Assembly (NCBI GenBank): GCA_020081605.1
Contig: JAHREC010000018.1
Location: forward strand, 3,410,001-3,474,000
Direction: 5' to 3'
From: Albifimbria verrucaria
Taxonomy: Eukaryota > Ascomycota > Sordariomycetes > Hypocreales > Stachybotryaceae
DNA: 64,000 nt
Shown: positions 34,770 through 48,726 of the stretch, in pieces
Layout: each line of letters opens with the position of its first letter
How positions within the stretch are numbered: position 1 is the stretch's first letter
Notes under the pieces: generated by a model
What the model was told of the DNA's origin: nothing
What the model saw: the letters and a program-made list of their open reading frames with translations, nothing else
Databases searched by the model: none
Made by a program: the position numbers and the translations under genes

Positions 34770-35604
34770 TTACAGGTAGGCAACGGCGGCGGCGGCGGCA
34801 AGGATGAGACCGAGCTGAGCCTGGACACCAGTAGCACCGCTGTCGGCGATGCTGGTGGTGGAGGTGGAAGCGGCGGTGCTGGTGCTGCTGGTCTCCTCGT
34901 CTGTCGCAAACAGGTCAGCAACAGCTCAAAAGCACGGGGTTTTAGTTAACTTACCAGAGCTGGAGGTGGTGGCGCGGTTGCTGGAGGTGGTCTGAGGAGT
35001 GGGAGTGACAGCGGAGGTGCTGGTAACCACGGAGGTCAGGGTGGTAGAGCTGGTGGCCTCGCTAGAGGTGGTCTCGGCCTCGCTGGAGGTGGTCTCGACA
35101 GCAGAGGTGCTGGCGGGAGTGCTGGCAGGAGGAGTGCTGACAGGAGTGCTGCTGGCAGGGGGCGCCGGAGCCCTCGACGTCGAACTGGGGAGAGAAGTTC
35201 CTGGAGTTGTCGCTGTTGTCGACGATGCGAATGGCGTACGTGTCGGTGGGGCTGCGCAAGGTCAGCCAACTGCAAATGCATGGACTAAAAGCACACTCAC
35301 ATGTCCTCATCCAGGGTGAAGGTGAAGCTGTCGCCAGAGGCCTCGGCGGTCAGGGTCAGGAAGGGCTTGAGCTTGCCCGAGGGACCGTTGTCCAGGGTGA
35401 TGGTGCAGCCGTTCTCACAGCCAGAGTACCTGAAAAGCGGTGCATGTTAGTTAGGACTCGAGACGGTGTCGGGGTGGCGGCAGAGGTGACGCACTTGAGC
35501 TCGAAAGGCTCGCCAGCAACAACATTGTAGTTGGAGTTGAGGAGGACGGGCTTAGCCAGGACGGCGCTGACCGAAGCCAGGATAGCAACAGCAGAGGTCT
35601 TCAT
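34770..35604 (-). CDS. GPI-anchored Kre9/Knh1-like cell-wall protein (one frameshift)
   Basis: Four exons on the minus strand: 35604-35495, 35429-35301, 35251-34955 and 34900-34770, with GTGCGT, GTGAGT and GTAAGT donors and CAG acceptors. Residues 1-18 (MKTSAVAILASVSAVLAK) form a signal peptide. Next is an Ig-like domain of the Ser-Thr-rich GPI-anchored membrane family (PF10342): NVVAGEPFELK, YSGCENGCTITLDNG, FTFTLDEDIPTDTYAIRI, NFSPQFDVEG. Then follow a long Ser/Thr/Pro stalk and a C-terminal GPI signal with an Ala-rich hydrophobic end (LILAAAAAVAYL). The total is about 221 residues. One extra base in the C run 35158-35162 throws the Ser/Thr stalk out of frame; removing it restores the stalk and the phase of the last intron. 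Expected location is the plasma membrane or wall, with a role in beta-glucan assembly inferred from Kre9/Knh1. Confidence 0.8.
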
Positions 35605-35679
35605 CTTTGCGATTGGGTTGACTGAAGTTGAACGGGAGCGTTGAAGAAGCGACGACTCGTCTGCAGAGATATGGTCAGC

Positions 35680-35691
35680 TTTATATAAAGT
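35680..35691 (-). promoter_or_regulatory. TATA box of the GPI-protein gene
   Basis: TTTATATAAA, nearly palindromic, lies about 80 bp upstream of the start codon at 35604, a usual spacing for strongly expressed fungal wall-protein genes. Confidence 0.6.
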
Positions 35692-38033
35692 CTAGGCCAG
35701 GCGCGTTGTGGTGGGATCGTGTTTAAATTGGTATGAGTTGAAGGTGCGGCTCAAAAGAGGGGGCTATGCAATGCAGGCAGCTGGCACAGTTGCATGAATT
35801 GCTGATGGGCTGGCTCGGGCCAAAAGGTTGGCGGAAGAACGAAAGGTGACGACGTCGGCGACGAATGACAGGTTGTTTGATGACCACCCAGACATGGTAA
35901 CCATGGCCGAGGCCTCGTGTTCGAGAGAAACGCCGACTGACTGGGGAAGATCCTGGGTTTCGCCGTCGGTGCTCCCCAGAAGAATGTTGTCGCAAGTGTG
36001 TAGAGGCGCAGCAGCAGCCTGGGGATGTGTAGATGCGATGGGACGGGACGGGATAAGATGGATCGTGATCAACTTACGTCTTGAAGTGTTACGCGCGCGG
36101 AAAGGAGTGGATGAGGCTCGGTTGAAAGAGTGGACTGCGCAGGCGTGAAGAAGAAGAGGAGAAAAGGGAGAGACGGGGAAGGAGCAGGATGGCGATAGTA
36201 AATAAGAGGCTCCTCCTCCCTGGGCCTCTCCGTCTCTGGCTGTCTCCCATGTCCCTCCACAACGCATCTTCACCTGCACCACTTTTCCTTCCACGGAGGC
36301 GCGCGCACGCCCCCGAGACAGCCACGCCCCTGGTCTAGTCTGCTCTGCTCTACTCTGCTCTGCTCTACGGCCTCTCGTTGGTGTGAAGAGCGTCAATTCC
36401 TTGCCCTCGCACGCCCCTTTCTCTATTCTGGACGGCTTGTGCGACCAACCCAACTCGCGGCCCATCCGTCCGTTGCCATTTCAGGCGGAGCGAAGAACCC
36501 CAGGAAATTGCCTTGGCTTTACTAGTCCCATCTTTTGTGTCCGTGACAGGCATGTCCTTCGTCCAGGCCACTGACTGACTGCAGATCCGCCCCAGCCTTG
36601 GAAAGCCTACCTATAGTTGCGTCGAATAGGCTGGCCGAGAGCACCTATCGACGGGCAGCACCACGGAGAAGGAGTTGTTGTCCGGCGCAATCGAAAACAA
36701 CCCTCGATTCGTTAACGTGCTAGCGACTCGCGTCAGGTAGAAAAGAAACCGCTTCCCAAAACACCGCGCCAGCGTCTGGGGACCGAGCCATCTTTCCTCT
36801 CCTCGACATGTGCCGCTTCCGTGGCTTCCAGCTGCCGCCCACGCGTCCTCATTTATTGTCAAATTTGCCAATAAGCCAATTCTCCTGCATCTCCGAGCAG
36901 GGGTCTGGCCTAAACTTTGGCGCTGCTGCGTTGCTCTCATCTCTCTCCCCTGACTAGCACTAACGACAACAGGATCCATCAAACCCTCGGGCCAACCACA
37001 GCGCTTCAGCTCCACACACTGACCATCTTCCATTGGCTGTCTCACCATAAACCCAAGATATTTCCTGTCGATTAAGCCCCTGCAGCCCATCTCACTCTTG
37101 CACGCGCTGGAGCCAAGTTTGCCCCCAGTCGCTACAGTACTAAGGCCAGTAGCCTCATCCAGAACCCTTAGCCAAGAAGGCCAAAGTGATCACGCCCACG
37201 AAACCAAGGTCGTTACCCATGCTCTTCCTTTCCCCTTCCCCTTATGGCCTCCCTAGTTGAGCCTCCTCGCCATCAATCGAAGCCTGCTGATTCCGTCCCC
37301 TCGACCGCTGACGTGACGCAATCACAATTCCTCTTGAATCCTCGAGCGATAAAAGCACTCCAGGGGTAACCCGGGATTGTCTGTCTGTCATGTTAGTCAC
37401 GACTGACACAGTGACTCTCGCTGCAGTTCACTTGGATATGCGACTGTTCATGTCTCGCCCACGATGCTAAACACGGTGCATTGTTGATGTTTTGCCACTA
37501 TTGTATGGGTCGCCCAAGTTTCTTCTTTTCCTTCACTCGCCATGCAAATTGCGCCAAGTTCGTCAGCAGCAGGCACTCTGTGCGTGCAACAGCAACAGGG
37601 AAGCTTGGCTCCGCGGCCTAGAGACATGGGCTACATTGGCCCCACCACAACAAGGCTGCTGCTTCATTCCCTAAAGACTGAGTGAGAGAGAGCCATGACA
37701 TATTTGCTCAGCGCTGCTATCCGCCACGCAGTCGAAAGCATTCACTGTGCTGTGCTACAGTTACAAGGTGTCTGGCATCTAGCACCGTCAAGGGCATGGC
37801 ACATTGGTTCGTCTTGACTCGTTAATTATACTATCCGACTGAAAAGCTAGTGACAATGTTCCGACCGCAACCGCGCTTGGTTCGCTCTGTACCATCCAGC
37901 CCTTCACATATTTTATTGCATGCTATACGTTATCGCCTGTCACATCCAGGCGTGCCCGAACACGTAGGTCCATCAAGAATAAGGGAGCCGCGAGGCTCAA
38001 AACAAAAAGCAACACGAGTGGCTCTGATCCACT
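35692..38033. other. Intergenic stretch, no supported gene
   Basis: The left part is the promoter of the GPI-protein gene; the right part is the 3' flank of UGP1. Long open frames on the minus strand (36465-35764, 233 codons; 37090-36611, 159 codons) show no family features, and parts are low-complexity (TCTGCTCTACTCTGCTC at about 36340-36365). I see no convincing gene. Confidence 0.5.
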
Positions 38034-40314
<2,281 letters not shown>

Positions 40315-43300
40315 TGTGTCTGTGTGTAGAGAATTGTTGGATTCAGGACAGGAATAAGATGGTCTGTCGATTGCGAAGGGAAACAGGAGGTAAATGTAGG
40401 TTGCTGAGTCGAGAGGAGCGAAGGCGGGGCTTCTCGAGGCCTTGGTGGGGTTATCTGGGAGCTTCCCTCGCTAGTGCGTCGAGAGCTACTTTAGAGGCAA
40501 GGTGAGGTAATGGAAGAAGGTTGTTGGTCAATCACGACCACCCTGTTCTTTGACGTCAGGTTGCTGCAATCAAACCGTTGGGGTGTCACCAGACAGCTGC
40601 CGCCTTCCATGCAGCGCTTGGGAAGGGATCTACTCACCGACCAAAAGCCTAATTAATGTCGATATCTGGGGAGAAGAGACGGACGGGAGAGGGACGAGAT
40701 GCTGAGAAAGGCGGACGGGAAAGGCTTCAAGTAGGCGCTGGGTCCCCAACAGCCAAGTCAAATACGAGATGATTGTCCAGGGGGATGGATGAACAGATGG
40801 ATGGATGGATGGCTGGATGGAGAGGGAGGCGACGCAACCACGGAAACGTCCAGCCTTCCATGTTTGCCAATCTTGGGCAGGCAAGGTCTGTTGCCCATTG
40901 CTCATTTCCGGCCGCCACCCCTTGAACGTGAATATTTGCCATGATAATGGATTAGCTGAAGAGAAAAAGCACGGATATGGCTGCGTGCACAGCTGGTCCC
41001 GAAGCGGGTTCGTCTCATTCGCTAGACGACAAGGAGGTGGAGGGGCAGCTTGAACGGATGGGCAGGGCAAGCAAGCAAGCACGGTAAAAATGGTGCCCAA
41101 GGAAGGGGTGGTGGGAAGATGCTGCTTGCTGCTGCAGAGTACATGCGTCCGTCTGAAGATGACGGTGCCAAAGCATGTAGCTCGTGATTCTAGACCAGCC
41201 CGGCTCTTTTGCGATCCAAACGGTGCAGCGTCCGTGTCGAAGCCGCTATCGGTCAAATGTGGAAGAGGAAAAAGAAAACAGAGCGCCGAAACATTGGAAA
41301 AATTACAATAAAATGCAATAAAATACAATACAAAATAAACATAAAAGGCAAAGGTACAAGGCACCTCCCTGCCCTGCCTCTGTCCATCGACATCGGCAAT
41401 TGGAGCAAAATTATCCGTCTCGTTTTGGTAATCACCTACCGAAGTACGTCATCTACGCTGTCTGCTACAGCCTACAGGTCTATGTACACTTGAAATGAAA
41501 CGCTCCCAACACATACGCGCACACATACGCACACACATACGCACAGTTAGCCTGCCACAACCACCACCACCATTGACTCCTGTAACCCTGCCTTGTGAGC
41601 CACCAAAAATTTCTCATATCGTCTGCTAGACTATCGACTTCAAGGTGCGACATGTCAGCAATCAAGCCCCAATGGGCGTCCGTGGCCCTCTAGACGGACA
41701 GGACGGACAAGACGAACGGACGGTCGAGATCAATAAAGTGGCGCGCGATTTACGGTGAGTAGCGGGCGGCTCAAAAGTGGCTCCAGCCTGCAAAGTCCCA
41801 TTATCGATTCTCGAGCACCGCAGCACACATGTACCGATTTTGCCTTACCTCTGGCGGAAACGGACTCGAATCTTTGCAAACTACCTGGACTAGCTCTCCC
41901 TCTGCCCCCACTCCGTACTGGTAGTGGCGTGGCAACCGACCGGGATCCTGGCCACTCGTCCACGCTAGGCCTTCATATCCTCATCATGCCGTTCTTGATC
42001 GTGATCGTCCGGCTATGTCCTCGAGGTGGACGAAGCCCTCTGCAGCATGAGGTAGGGTCCATGCATGCGCCCACGCATGAGCACCGTTGGAGACATACAG
42101 CATCTACGGCGGCCTGTCCAGGAGTGTGGAACGGTTCCTTGGAACAAACTCGCCTTCCTCGCAATTTGTGACGAGTAATTCTGTGAGGTGACATTGATAA
42201 ACACTTGAGCCATCCACATGCAATCGCGCATTCCCGTTAGCACCCGATGCCATCGGGACAATGCCGATGCTCTGCCGCCGCAAACGGTCTCAAAGCACAG
42301 GGGTGCCAGGGTGGAATGCATACTATTGGCTCCTTCAGCTCAAACATCCCTCAATGTGGTCGATATATTGAGCCTCTTGGGTATGAGTTGAAATGAAAAT
42401 GCGGTCAAAAAACGCATGCCCATGGCCGCCACAAATTTTCTGACCGACCAGGGAATGGCATAACGTCAAGCAGATTGCTGCAGCTGTCACAACCATCATT
42501 TGCATCCTGGTTTGCCGGGGCGCAGCAGGGCAAAGGATGGTCCAAGGACAGGTCGATCGGATCTCCGACGTGGGTAGCATTATTGCACATCCAACGCCTT
42601 TGGGATGGTTGCCAAGTAAGCCGTTGCGGTAAGATCACCGGCATGTTTTCGAGTCCTGCAACCACTACGCATTCAATCGCCCAGCCCAATGTTGCAAGCC
42701 TCACATGTCGCTTCATTTCATGAGTTGCGCTGAAAAAGTAAGGCCCCTATGTGCATGAGTCTCACACTGCACGTGGGGTTGGCATTGGCTCTCCTGTTCA
42801 GGCTATTTGGTGCACCACCCAACAACTCATGGGGACACAATCTGGATAACATCAGAGATAACAAGAGTTTAATTGCTCTTGGAAAAGAGAGAAAGGGGTG
42901 AACTTCGAGTTTGTCAGCTTTAATGAGCCTCAGCTTGCTCCCTGAAAATGATGGATGTGAAGGTATTCCGGATTCGTCTATGTTGGTGTAGTGGCCGCCA
43001 CACACAGCGAGTGTTGACCACACGAGTCTAGCGGAGGCAACGTGAATATCCCACCACAAGTTAACTTCCTCCTAACGTGAGGACTCGTCGACGCAGCTAT
43101 GAATATGGCCCTCGTATTGGTCTTGCGTAGTTTTACTGTCGGATCCGTGCGAAAGACGGCCAGGCGATCTAATAATATCATCCTTTTGCTAGTCGCATTC
43201 GCACGTACAGAAACGGCAAGGAGACCCCTTAGTGGGGTCCAATCCCTCAACGTCCTTTCATGAACGAAAGCGTTCGCAGCCCGTCGTCTTCGTCAACCCT

Positions 43301-43427
43301 GAAAACAGTTTACGAATTGCTCAATTTAGAGTTGCCTTTTTACTTCACCATTCTAAGCCTGTAGTCAGTGGTGCTGATACTCGCTCCGCGGATCGTCCGG
43401 CGTCATAATATTCGGAGAATTCGGACA
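40315..43427. other. Intergenic stretch with UGP1 promoter, no supported gene
   Basis: The left part is the UGP1 upstream region, rich in purines on this strand. A GGAT-rich tract lies at about 40785-40822 and the tandem ACACATACGC at about 41509-41545. A frame on the minus strand at 41364-40630 (244 codons) overlaps the UGP1 promoter and has no family features. The region 41.7-43.4 kb shows only short, domain-free frames. Confidence 0.5.
41509..41545. repeat. Tandem ACACATACGC repeat
   Basis: About four units of ACATACGCAC with small changes, in intergenic DNA. Confidence 0.8.
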
Positions 43428-44172
43428 ATGGGATCATACGAGAGCAACACATTGCCGTACTGGCAGGTCAACATCCCAGAGCAAGACCGGACAGCCGAGT
43501 GTCCGGACTTCCTCAAAAACCTGACCGATAAGGACAGAGGCATCATCGGGACCCCGGACGCCGAGTATCGCCTGCAGACTTGGGAAGATGTGTGCCGATT
43601 CGTGAGCACCAACCGGCTGGAGCTCTTCCAGCGCCGGCCCTCCGACCTTCGTCGCTACAAGGCCTTCACGTACAACCTTGCTAAGCGATACGGCAGTGTT
43701 GCCAACTTCATTCTCACTCAGCGTCTTGGGTGGGAGGCCCCGCTGCAGCCCAAGGGCAAGCCGTTCCAGGAGCCAAGCGATATCAAGATATTGATGAATG
43801 ACTGGCCATATGGGATCGAACCCAGGGTAACACATTTGGTGGTCTGGGTCAAGTTTGCACTAGAGGAAGATCCTGCAACGGGTGATCTGACGGACCAGGC
43901 GAGAGCCGAGATTGAGTCCTTTGTTACCAAGACATTCTGTCAACATGTGCCTCGATCTCAAGTGAGTAATATATCGCTGAATTCACGGATATCTGCATTA
44001 CGAACGCTAACAATCATAGCTAATATGGTTCAAAAACTGGGCGGGACTCAAGTCGGTCCACGCGGTAGAGCACTTCCACGTCATGCTGCTCGACGCCGAG
44101 CCGTCATTCATAAAGGAGGTGACAAACGGGGATGTTGCACAGTGTAACCGACCAGAGCTAGACATGTCATAA
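43428..44172 (+). CDS. DUF3605 protein (N-acetylglucosamine-induced protein 1-like)
   Basis: Two exons, 43428-43961 and 44020-44172, separated by a 58-bp intron (GTGAGT donor, GCTAAC branch, CATAG acceptor); an upstream in-frame start would add about 20 residues but lacks support. The 228-residue protein has the DUF3605 pattern: LPYWQVNIP at the start, [52 protein letters not shown] (the most typical block) and [20 protein letters not shown] followed by VMLLD in exon 2. The family contains the yeast GlcNAc-induced protein 1 relatives; its biochemical role is unknown. No signal peptide. This is the one complete conserved gene here with no frameshift. It converges on the FolB-like gene, with 132 bp between stop codons. 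Confidence 0.85.
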
Positions 44173-44304
44173 AGAGTCTACATCAATCAAGAATATAGAA
44201 TCATATCCCAGTTTGGTTCATTTGACGTGTAAACGATGCTGCTTGGAACAGTCCTACATCATACGCTGATGAATATGTGCTACACTATCCTCGAACATGC
44301 AACA

Positions 44305-45252
44305 TTAAGGTGCAACTGTCACATCGTTTGTGTTCGCCCTTAGCTCCACGCAAACCACATCAGCTAGCGGCACGGCAATAGGCTTCTCCAAGCCGATAGT
44401 CAAGTGATGTCCTGCTGAATCGGCCGGCTGTCCGCCGGAGGATGCCAGATATTTCGTCATGACAACAGAAAGATCCGCAGCCAGCGCCTCGAGTGTTTCG
44501 TAGGACGAGGCATCCATCGCCTATCGAATATATCAGTCAAGTCATCCTCGGCCTCTGATGTTGAATACTTACCTGCTCGACTACTTGTTCAAGTCCGCAG
44601 TAAATATCTCCGGGGCTCTCCAGCCTGTCCACCCCGATATTTGCCACAACAACCTGCCGTCCCGTCCGTTCGTTGTCATTAACACCTATCAGCACTGGGA
44701 GTCTCAGTTCTTGAATCTGGAGGGACAGTCCGCGTGTGTGCATAACCGAGCGGGCTCCTTCGTCCTTGAAGCTTGCGCTGCCGGTGAGACTGACGGTGCC
44801 ACCCAACCTCGACGCCTTGGGCAACTGAAGACTGATACGCAGGTTTCGAATAGCCGACATTTTTAAGAACGGCTCCTTCTTGTCGTCGGCTTCGTGTATC
44901 CCACCAAGGTTGAACCCAGTGAGATCAACCCATACGCTGTTCAACACGTCATAAAGAGAGGGTAGTTGGTTTGCGGTGCTCTCCTTTTCACTTTAGCCAG
45001 ACTTGCGAGAATGGCTTTGCTGAGCAGGCCATAATGAACGGTGTCTGCAGATACCGCGTCCGTGGAGGACGACGAGCCAAAGGGTTTGTCCAGTGAGACA
45101 TCTGCAGACACAAACATCGGCTGTAGCTTGCCGCGTCTGCCCCAGGAGTCGCTAGGTCCTTCTGCGGTGCACTGAAGGTTCTTGACACGTATCACGGCGG
45201 GCACATCGCCCAGTGTGGTGTCGATCTCGCGTAATGACCTGAGTTGGGCCAT
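44305..45252 (-). CDS. Double FolB-domain dihydroneopterin-aldolase-like protein (one frameshift)
   Basis: Two exons on the minus strand, 45252-44573 and 44520-44305, with a 52-bp intron (GTAAGT). The start at 45252 (MAQLRSLREID) is the first ATG. The protein of about 298 residues carries two FolB-type domains. The first (residues about 18-90) has VIRVKNLQC, QPMFVSADVSL and TVHYGLLSKAI. The second (from about 165) has LSLQIQELRLPVLIGVNDNE, GRQVVVANIGVD, SSYETLEALAADLS and IGLEKPIAVPLAD. Dihydroneopterin aldolase cleaves dihydroneopterin to hydroxymethyldihydropterin in folate synthesis. In fungi that activity normally sits in the trifunctional Fol1 protein, so this stand-alone protein may act elsewhere or be regulatory. 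One missing base at the T run 44992-44994 breaks the linker between the domains. Confidence 0.8.
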
Positions 45253-48087
45253 GTTGATGAGGCTCTTTTGGAGGTTGCCCAAGGATTATCAACACCAGGT
45301 GTATGTTTGTAGTTGATGACCTTGGGCGACAGAATGCTTGACAGAAGCCCCTTATCCTTTTCTTCAGCTGCAGAGCCAAGAGCTGTGCTGTAAGATGTGG
45401 TTGAGCTGGTTTGTGACGTCGTGATATTGCTCTTTTCGGGTCCGAGAGAAGTGGATGGAGGTGAGGTGGGGCAATTGATGAGGCTGCCTCTGTACTACGA
45501 CACCCAAACATCATCGCATATCACCGTACTGAATGCATGATTGAGGTGTCGCTAAGCACGAGACTATCAGATACGAAGGTGTAGGTAATATTATACTATG
45601 TATTGACCATATTTCAGCTAAAATACGAAGCATCTGTGTAGTTGAGGTCAAAGCAGACTGATATGATCCATTTGTAGTTTGCATCTATTCAAGCCTCACC
45701 CTGCATCCTGTTCAAATCAAGAGATGCACTCTCCTATACATAGAAGCCATACAAATTATCCATGGGAACACTTACATTCCTGAACATGCTTATTACCTGC
45801 GCAAGCACTTTGTCCATCTCTATCTTGTGATGGCATCACTTTCTCACCTCATCAACCTACCTACCCTATACAGAATATGAGATAATTTCTTGCTCGTTCA
45901 ACCCTGAACTTAATTGCATGTAATAACCTCAGCCGTGGTGAATTATCCAACAGTCCGGCAAAAGTCTACGCATGAACCATGGTTGACTTGGAAATTGACA
46001 AGGGCACCGGAAGGGTGAACCACCGCGCTGCCGCATCTAGACCTCGTCGTCCATCAGTCGACTATCGTTTCGGAACTGATTCACGGGCAGCCGAGCCGGC
46101 GGGAGAGCAGCAGCCCCGTAACTCAAAGTCTCATCTTTGATTTGTGTTTTCTTCGCCCACAAGGCCCTACTCGCCCGGCCTGACCACTGTGCTCGGATAT
46201 GGCCCTACCGAGCCACTTGCCGTCATGGTTTGGTGTCAGGTGAACCAAACATTGAAGATTTCTGGCGGGCGACGATATCTGGACCCATCTCACGCCTGCG
46301 CACGGATCCTTTCGTGACGGGAATGCTACAAGCCAAGGACTGCCCCGTGCTTCACACTGCTGTTTCACAAGTCAACGTCGGCTGTCTTCGACGGCGGCAC
46401 ATCGCCAGTTGTGGCCTCTATCTCACACCAGACAAAAGCCTCTTCCCATCAATTGACGACGACGCGGAACAGGCCGGAGTAACAGCCCGTGGTTCCACGT
46501 GCGTTTGGGACCGAACCTTATAATACCAAGCTCAAGAGGAGCTGGCCAGCGATATCAACGCACCCGTTCGTTGGCCCGCTATTTCACTCAACTCGAAAGG
46601 CTGTCGCATCTTGCCCTGGTCAACTTTGAAGCCGTACCGTTTTTCCTCTTGTATCGTGAACCTCCACCGTGTTTTCAGTTCCCATACCGCCTTGTCCCAT
46701 CCGTACATTGGAAAGGCTCGTGCAGCCACGCTAGAAGAAACGAAGGGAAGCTTGGCGCTTTCGACGAAGCTCGGGCTGGAACTAAGAGCCCTAATGGGTC
46801 GCATGAGGTCCTGTTCCGGTGAAGCGCAAATCAAAGCCTACATCGTCACTTCTGGTGCTGCAATAAGTCCGAGCGACCGGGCGAGCCCACTACTCTCACT
46901 CCGGAACGGAGGAAAAGCCCTCTAGGCACGACGATCCCTTGCCCTTCTTCGCTCCCTGCTCCCTCGCCAGCCTAAATTCACCGATGACAAACAAAATACA
47001 AGCATCTGGTCTGTGGTGCAGGCTTCGCTGATCGACGTCTTAGAACCGACTCTTCGTGCCGAACCCGTGGTGTTGGTAGGTATACCCACCGATTTTGTTG
47101 CCAAGGCTTTCAAAGTGCACGACATCTAGAACCTTTCATTGCTTGCCTAATGGAGAGTGCCAATATCCAATTATTGGAAGACCAACCAACAGCCAGAGGC
47201 CAATTGATGTTCTGGCCATTCAGCGCCAGGCTTCTGAACAACTATTGCCTGACATGCGTAAACCCCCTTGGCAGAGAGCAGTGTCTTGCAGCCAACATGT
47301 ATGGCGTTCCACTTCACTCCAATGTTATGAAAATGGAGCTATTATGAAGAAAGTCTCTGAGTCTCAATGGACCATGCATGTTCCTGGCCTAAATCTCACC
47401 CGCATGGGCTCCGCGTGTTTCATGCAGCGTGATAACCTGGTCCTCGCAAGAAACAGGAGAGGATCTTTCCTCGCTGAGGCTCCATTCCACAGCGCTCTCT
47501 CGTTTAAGCTGTGAGCGCGGACCACCAAGACAATTGTCCAAAGCTTGAATCTGGGGATCAGGTCCCCGGCGAGTGGGGTCGGGCTCGTCTCGAATTGTTT
47601 GGCCCAAAGAAAAGAGGCCACAACTGTCTTTTCGCCGACGGGAGGAGAGTTCGGTCAAGAAAGGCCTGGCGGGAATTCACGTTGGGTGGAGACGCCTTCC
47701 TCGGGACTGTGTCTTAACAGAGTTAGCGAGGTCCCAGGAACCCAGCGTCCTGCATTTCGTGATGTGCGGACCCCTTACCCACCACGACGGGTGGTGCATG
47801 AGAGGTCCCACTCGTTCGATGCACAACCCCTTCTGTCTGAGGACCGGTGTGATGTGGGTAAATAACGGGGTTGCAACCAAGGCTTCTCTCACGCCTGGCA
47901 GCACACTTCCAATGGGATTGTTGCCCGGAAGTCTAGTAAAGTGGTCCTCCAGGATAGTTGAAAGTTCGGGACCAGGTCAGCTTGGCAGCGTAGCATCTTG
48001 AGATGGGTGCTTGTTTGGTAAATGACTCAAAGAAAACCGTGGCGCCTGGCCACGGAACAGCCTGAAAAATTGCAGAGGTTCGTGTCA

Positions 48088-48423
48088 GATCAGTTGTGAC
48101 ATGGTTTCTAGAAGCAGAGTTCGATCAAAGCGTTCCGTACAACCGAACACACTCCATTGGCATGCAGCAAGCCGCCTTCGATGAGAAGTCGTCACGGGAT
48201 CCTCGTCACAATTGAAGCTCTTCATTGCTCGCGTGAGAGAAGGATTTGCCCGGATGTCGGCGACCATAACATAAGTTCCATCCCCGAGATTCACATATTG
48301 GTGGGTCTGGGGAAGACTTCGATAGTCTCCCCAATACCCTGCCTTGCCACAAGATATCCACCTCTCTGGTGTTGTCACAAACAAATCTGACAAGCTTTGG
48401 CGAGCTCCGACAGTCACAGACAT
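48088..48423 (-). CDS. Hypothetical ORF, 112 residues
   Basis: ATG-initiated frame on the minus strand with balanced composition and segments such as YVNLGDGTYVMVADIRANP. I do not recognise it. There is no signal peptide, no obvious intron and no neighbour in the same orientation. It may be a chance frame; the opposite strand is also partly open. Confidence 0.2.
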
Positions 48424-48713
48424 GCAGAGAACTGGGGCAAAAGCGATTTGCCTCCATCATACCACCATGTTGGTACTGTCAGCAAAGAGGGTTGCATTGC
48501 TCATTTACCGTATTTGCATGGTGCCGATGTAGGCAAGGTTTCTCAGCTCTTGGTTGACGAAGTTGAGTTAGCAGGCTTGGGTTTAGAGCATAGGCCAGCT
48601 TCATCATACAACCAGCCGCTTTTGAAGAGTTGGACCTACAATCCCCGGCAACTACCCTGACGTAGCATTGGTATGAACACGAGTATATTGCGCCATACCA
48701 AGTCCAGAACGCC

Positions 48714-48726
48714 TATATAAAAAAAA
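48714..48726 (+). promoter_or_regulatory. Strong TATA-like element without an assigned gene
   Basis: TATATAAAAAAAA stands in mixed-composition DNA, followed after about 30 bp by ACAACACGTAACCAACAAGG, which resembles a fungal transcription start region. No good frame follows within 300 bp on the plus strand. Confidence 0.25.

Noticed and set aside
35764..36465. 233-codon open frame on the minus strand upstream of the GPI-protein gene
   Set aside because: It overlaps the promoter, contains low-complexity Ser/Arg stretches from CT-rich DNA and shows no domain.
40630..41364. 244-codon open frame on the minus strand upstream of UGP1
   Set aside because: No family features, overlaps the UGP1 promoter and GGAT-rich DNA, and gives an odd His/Pro/Ser-rich composition.
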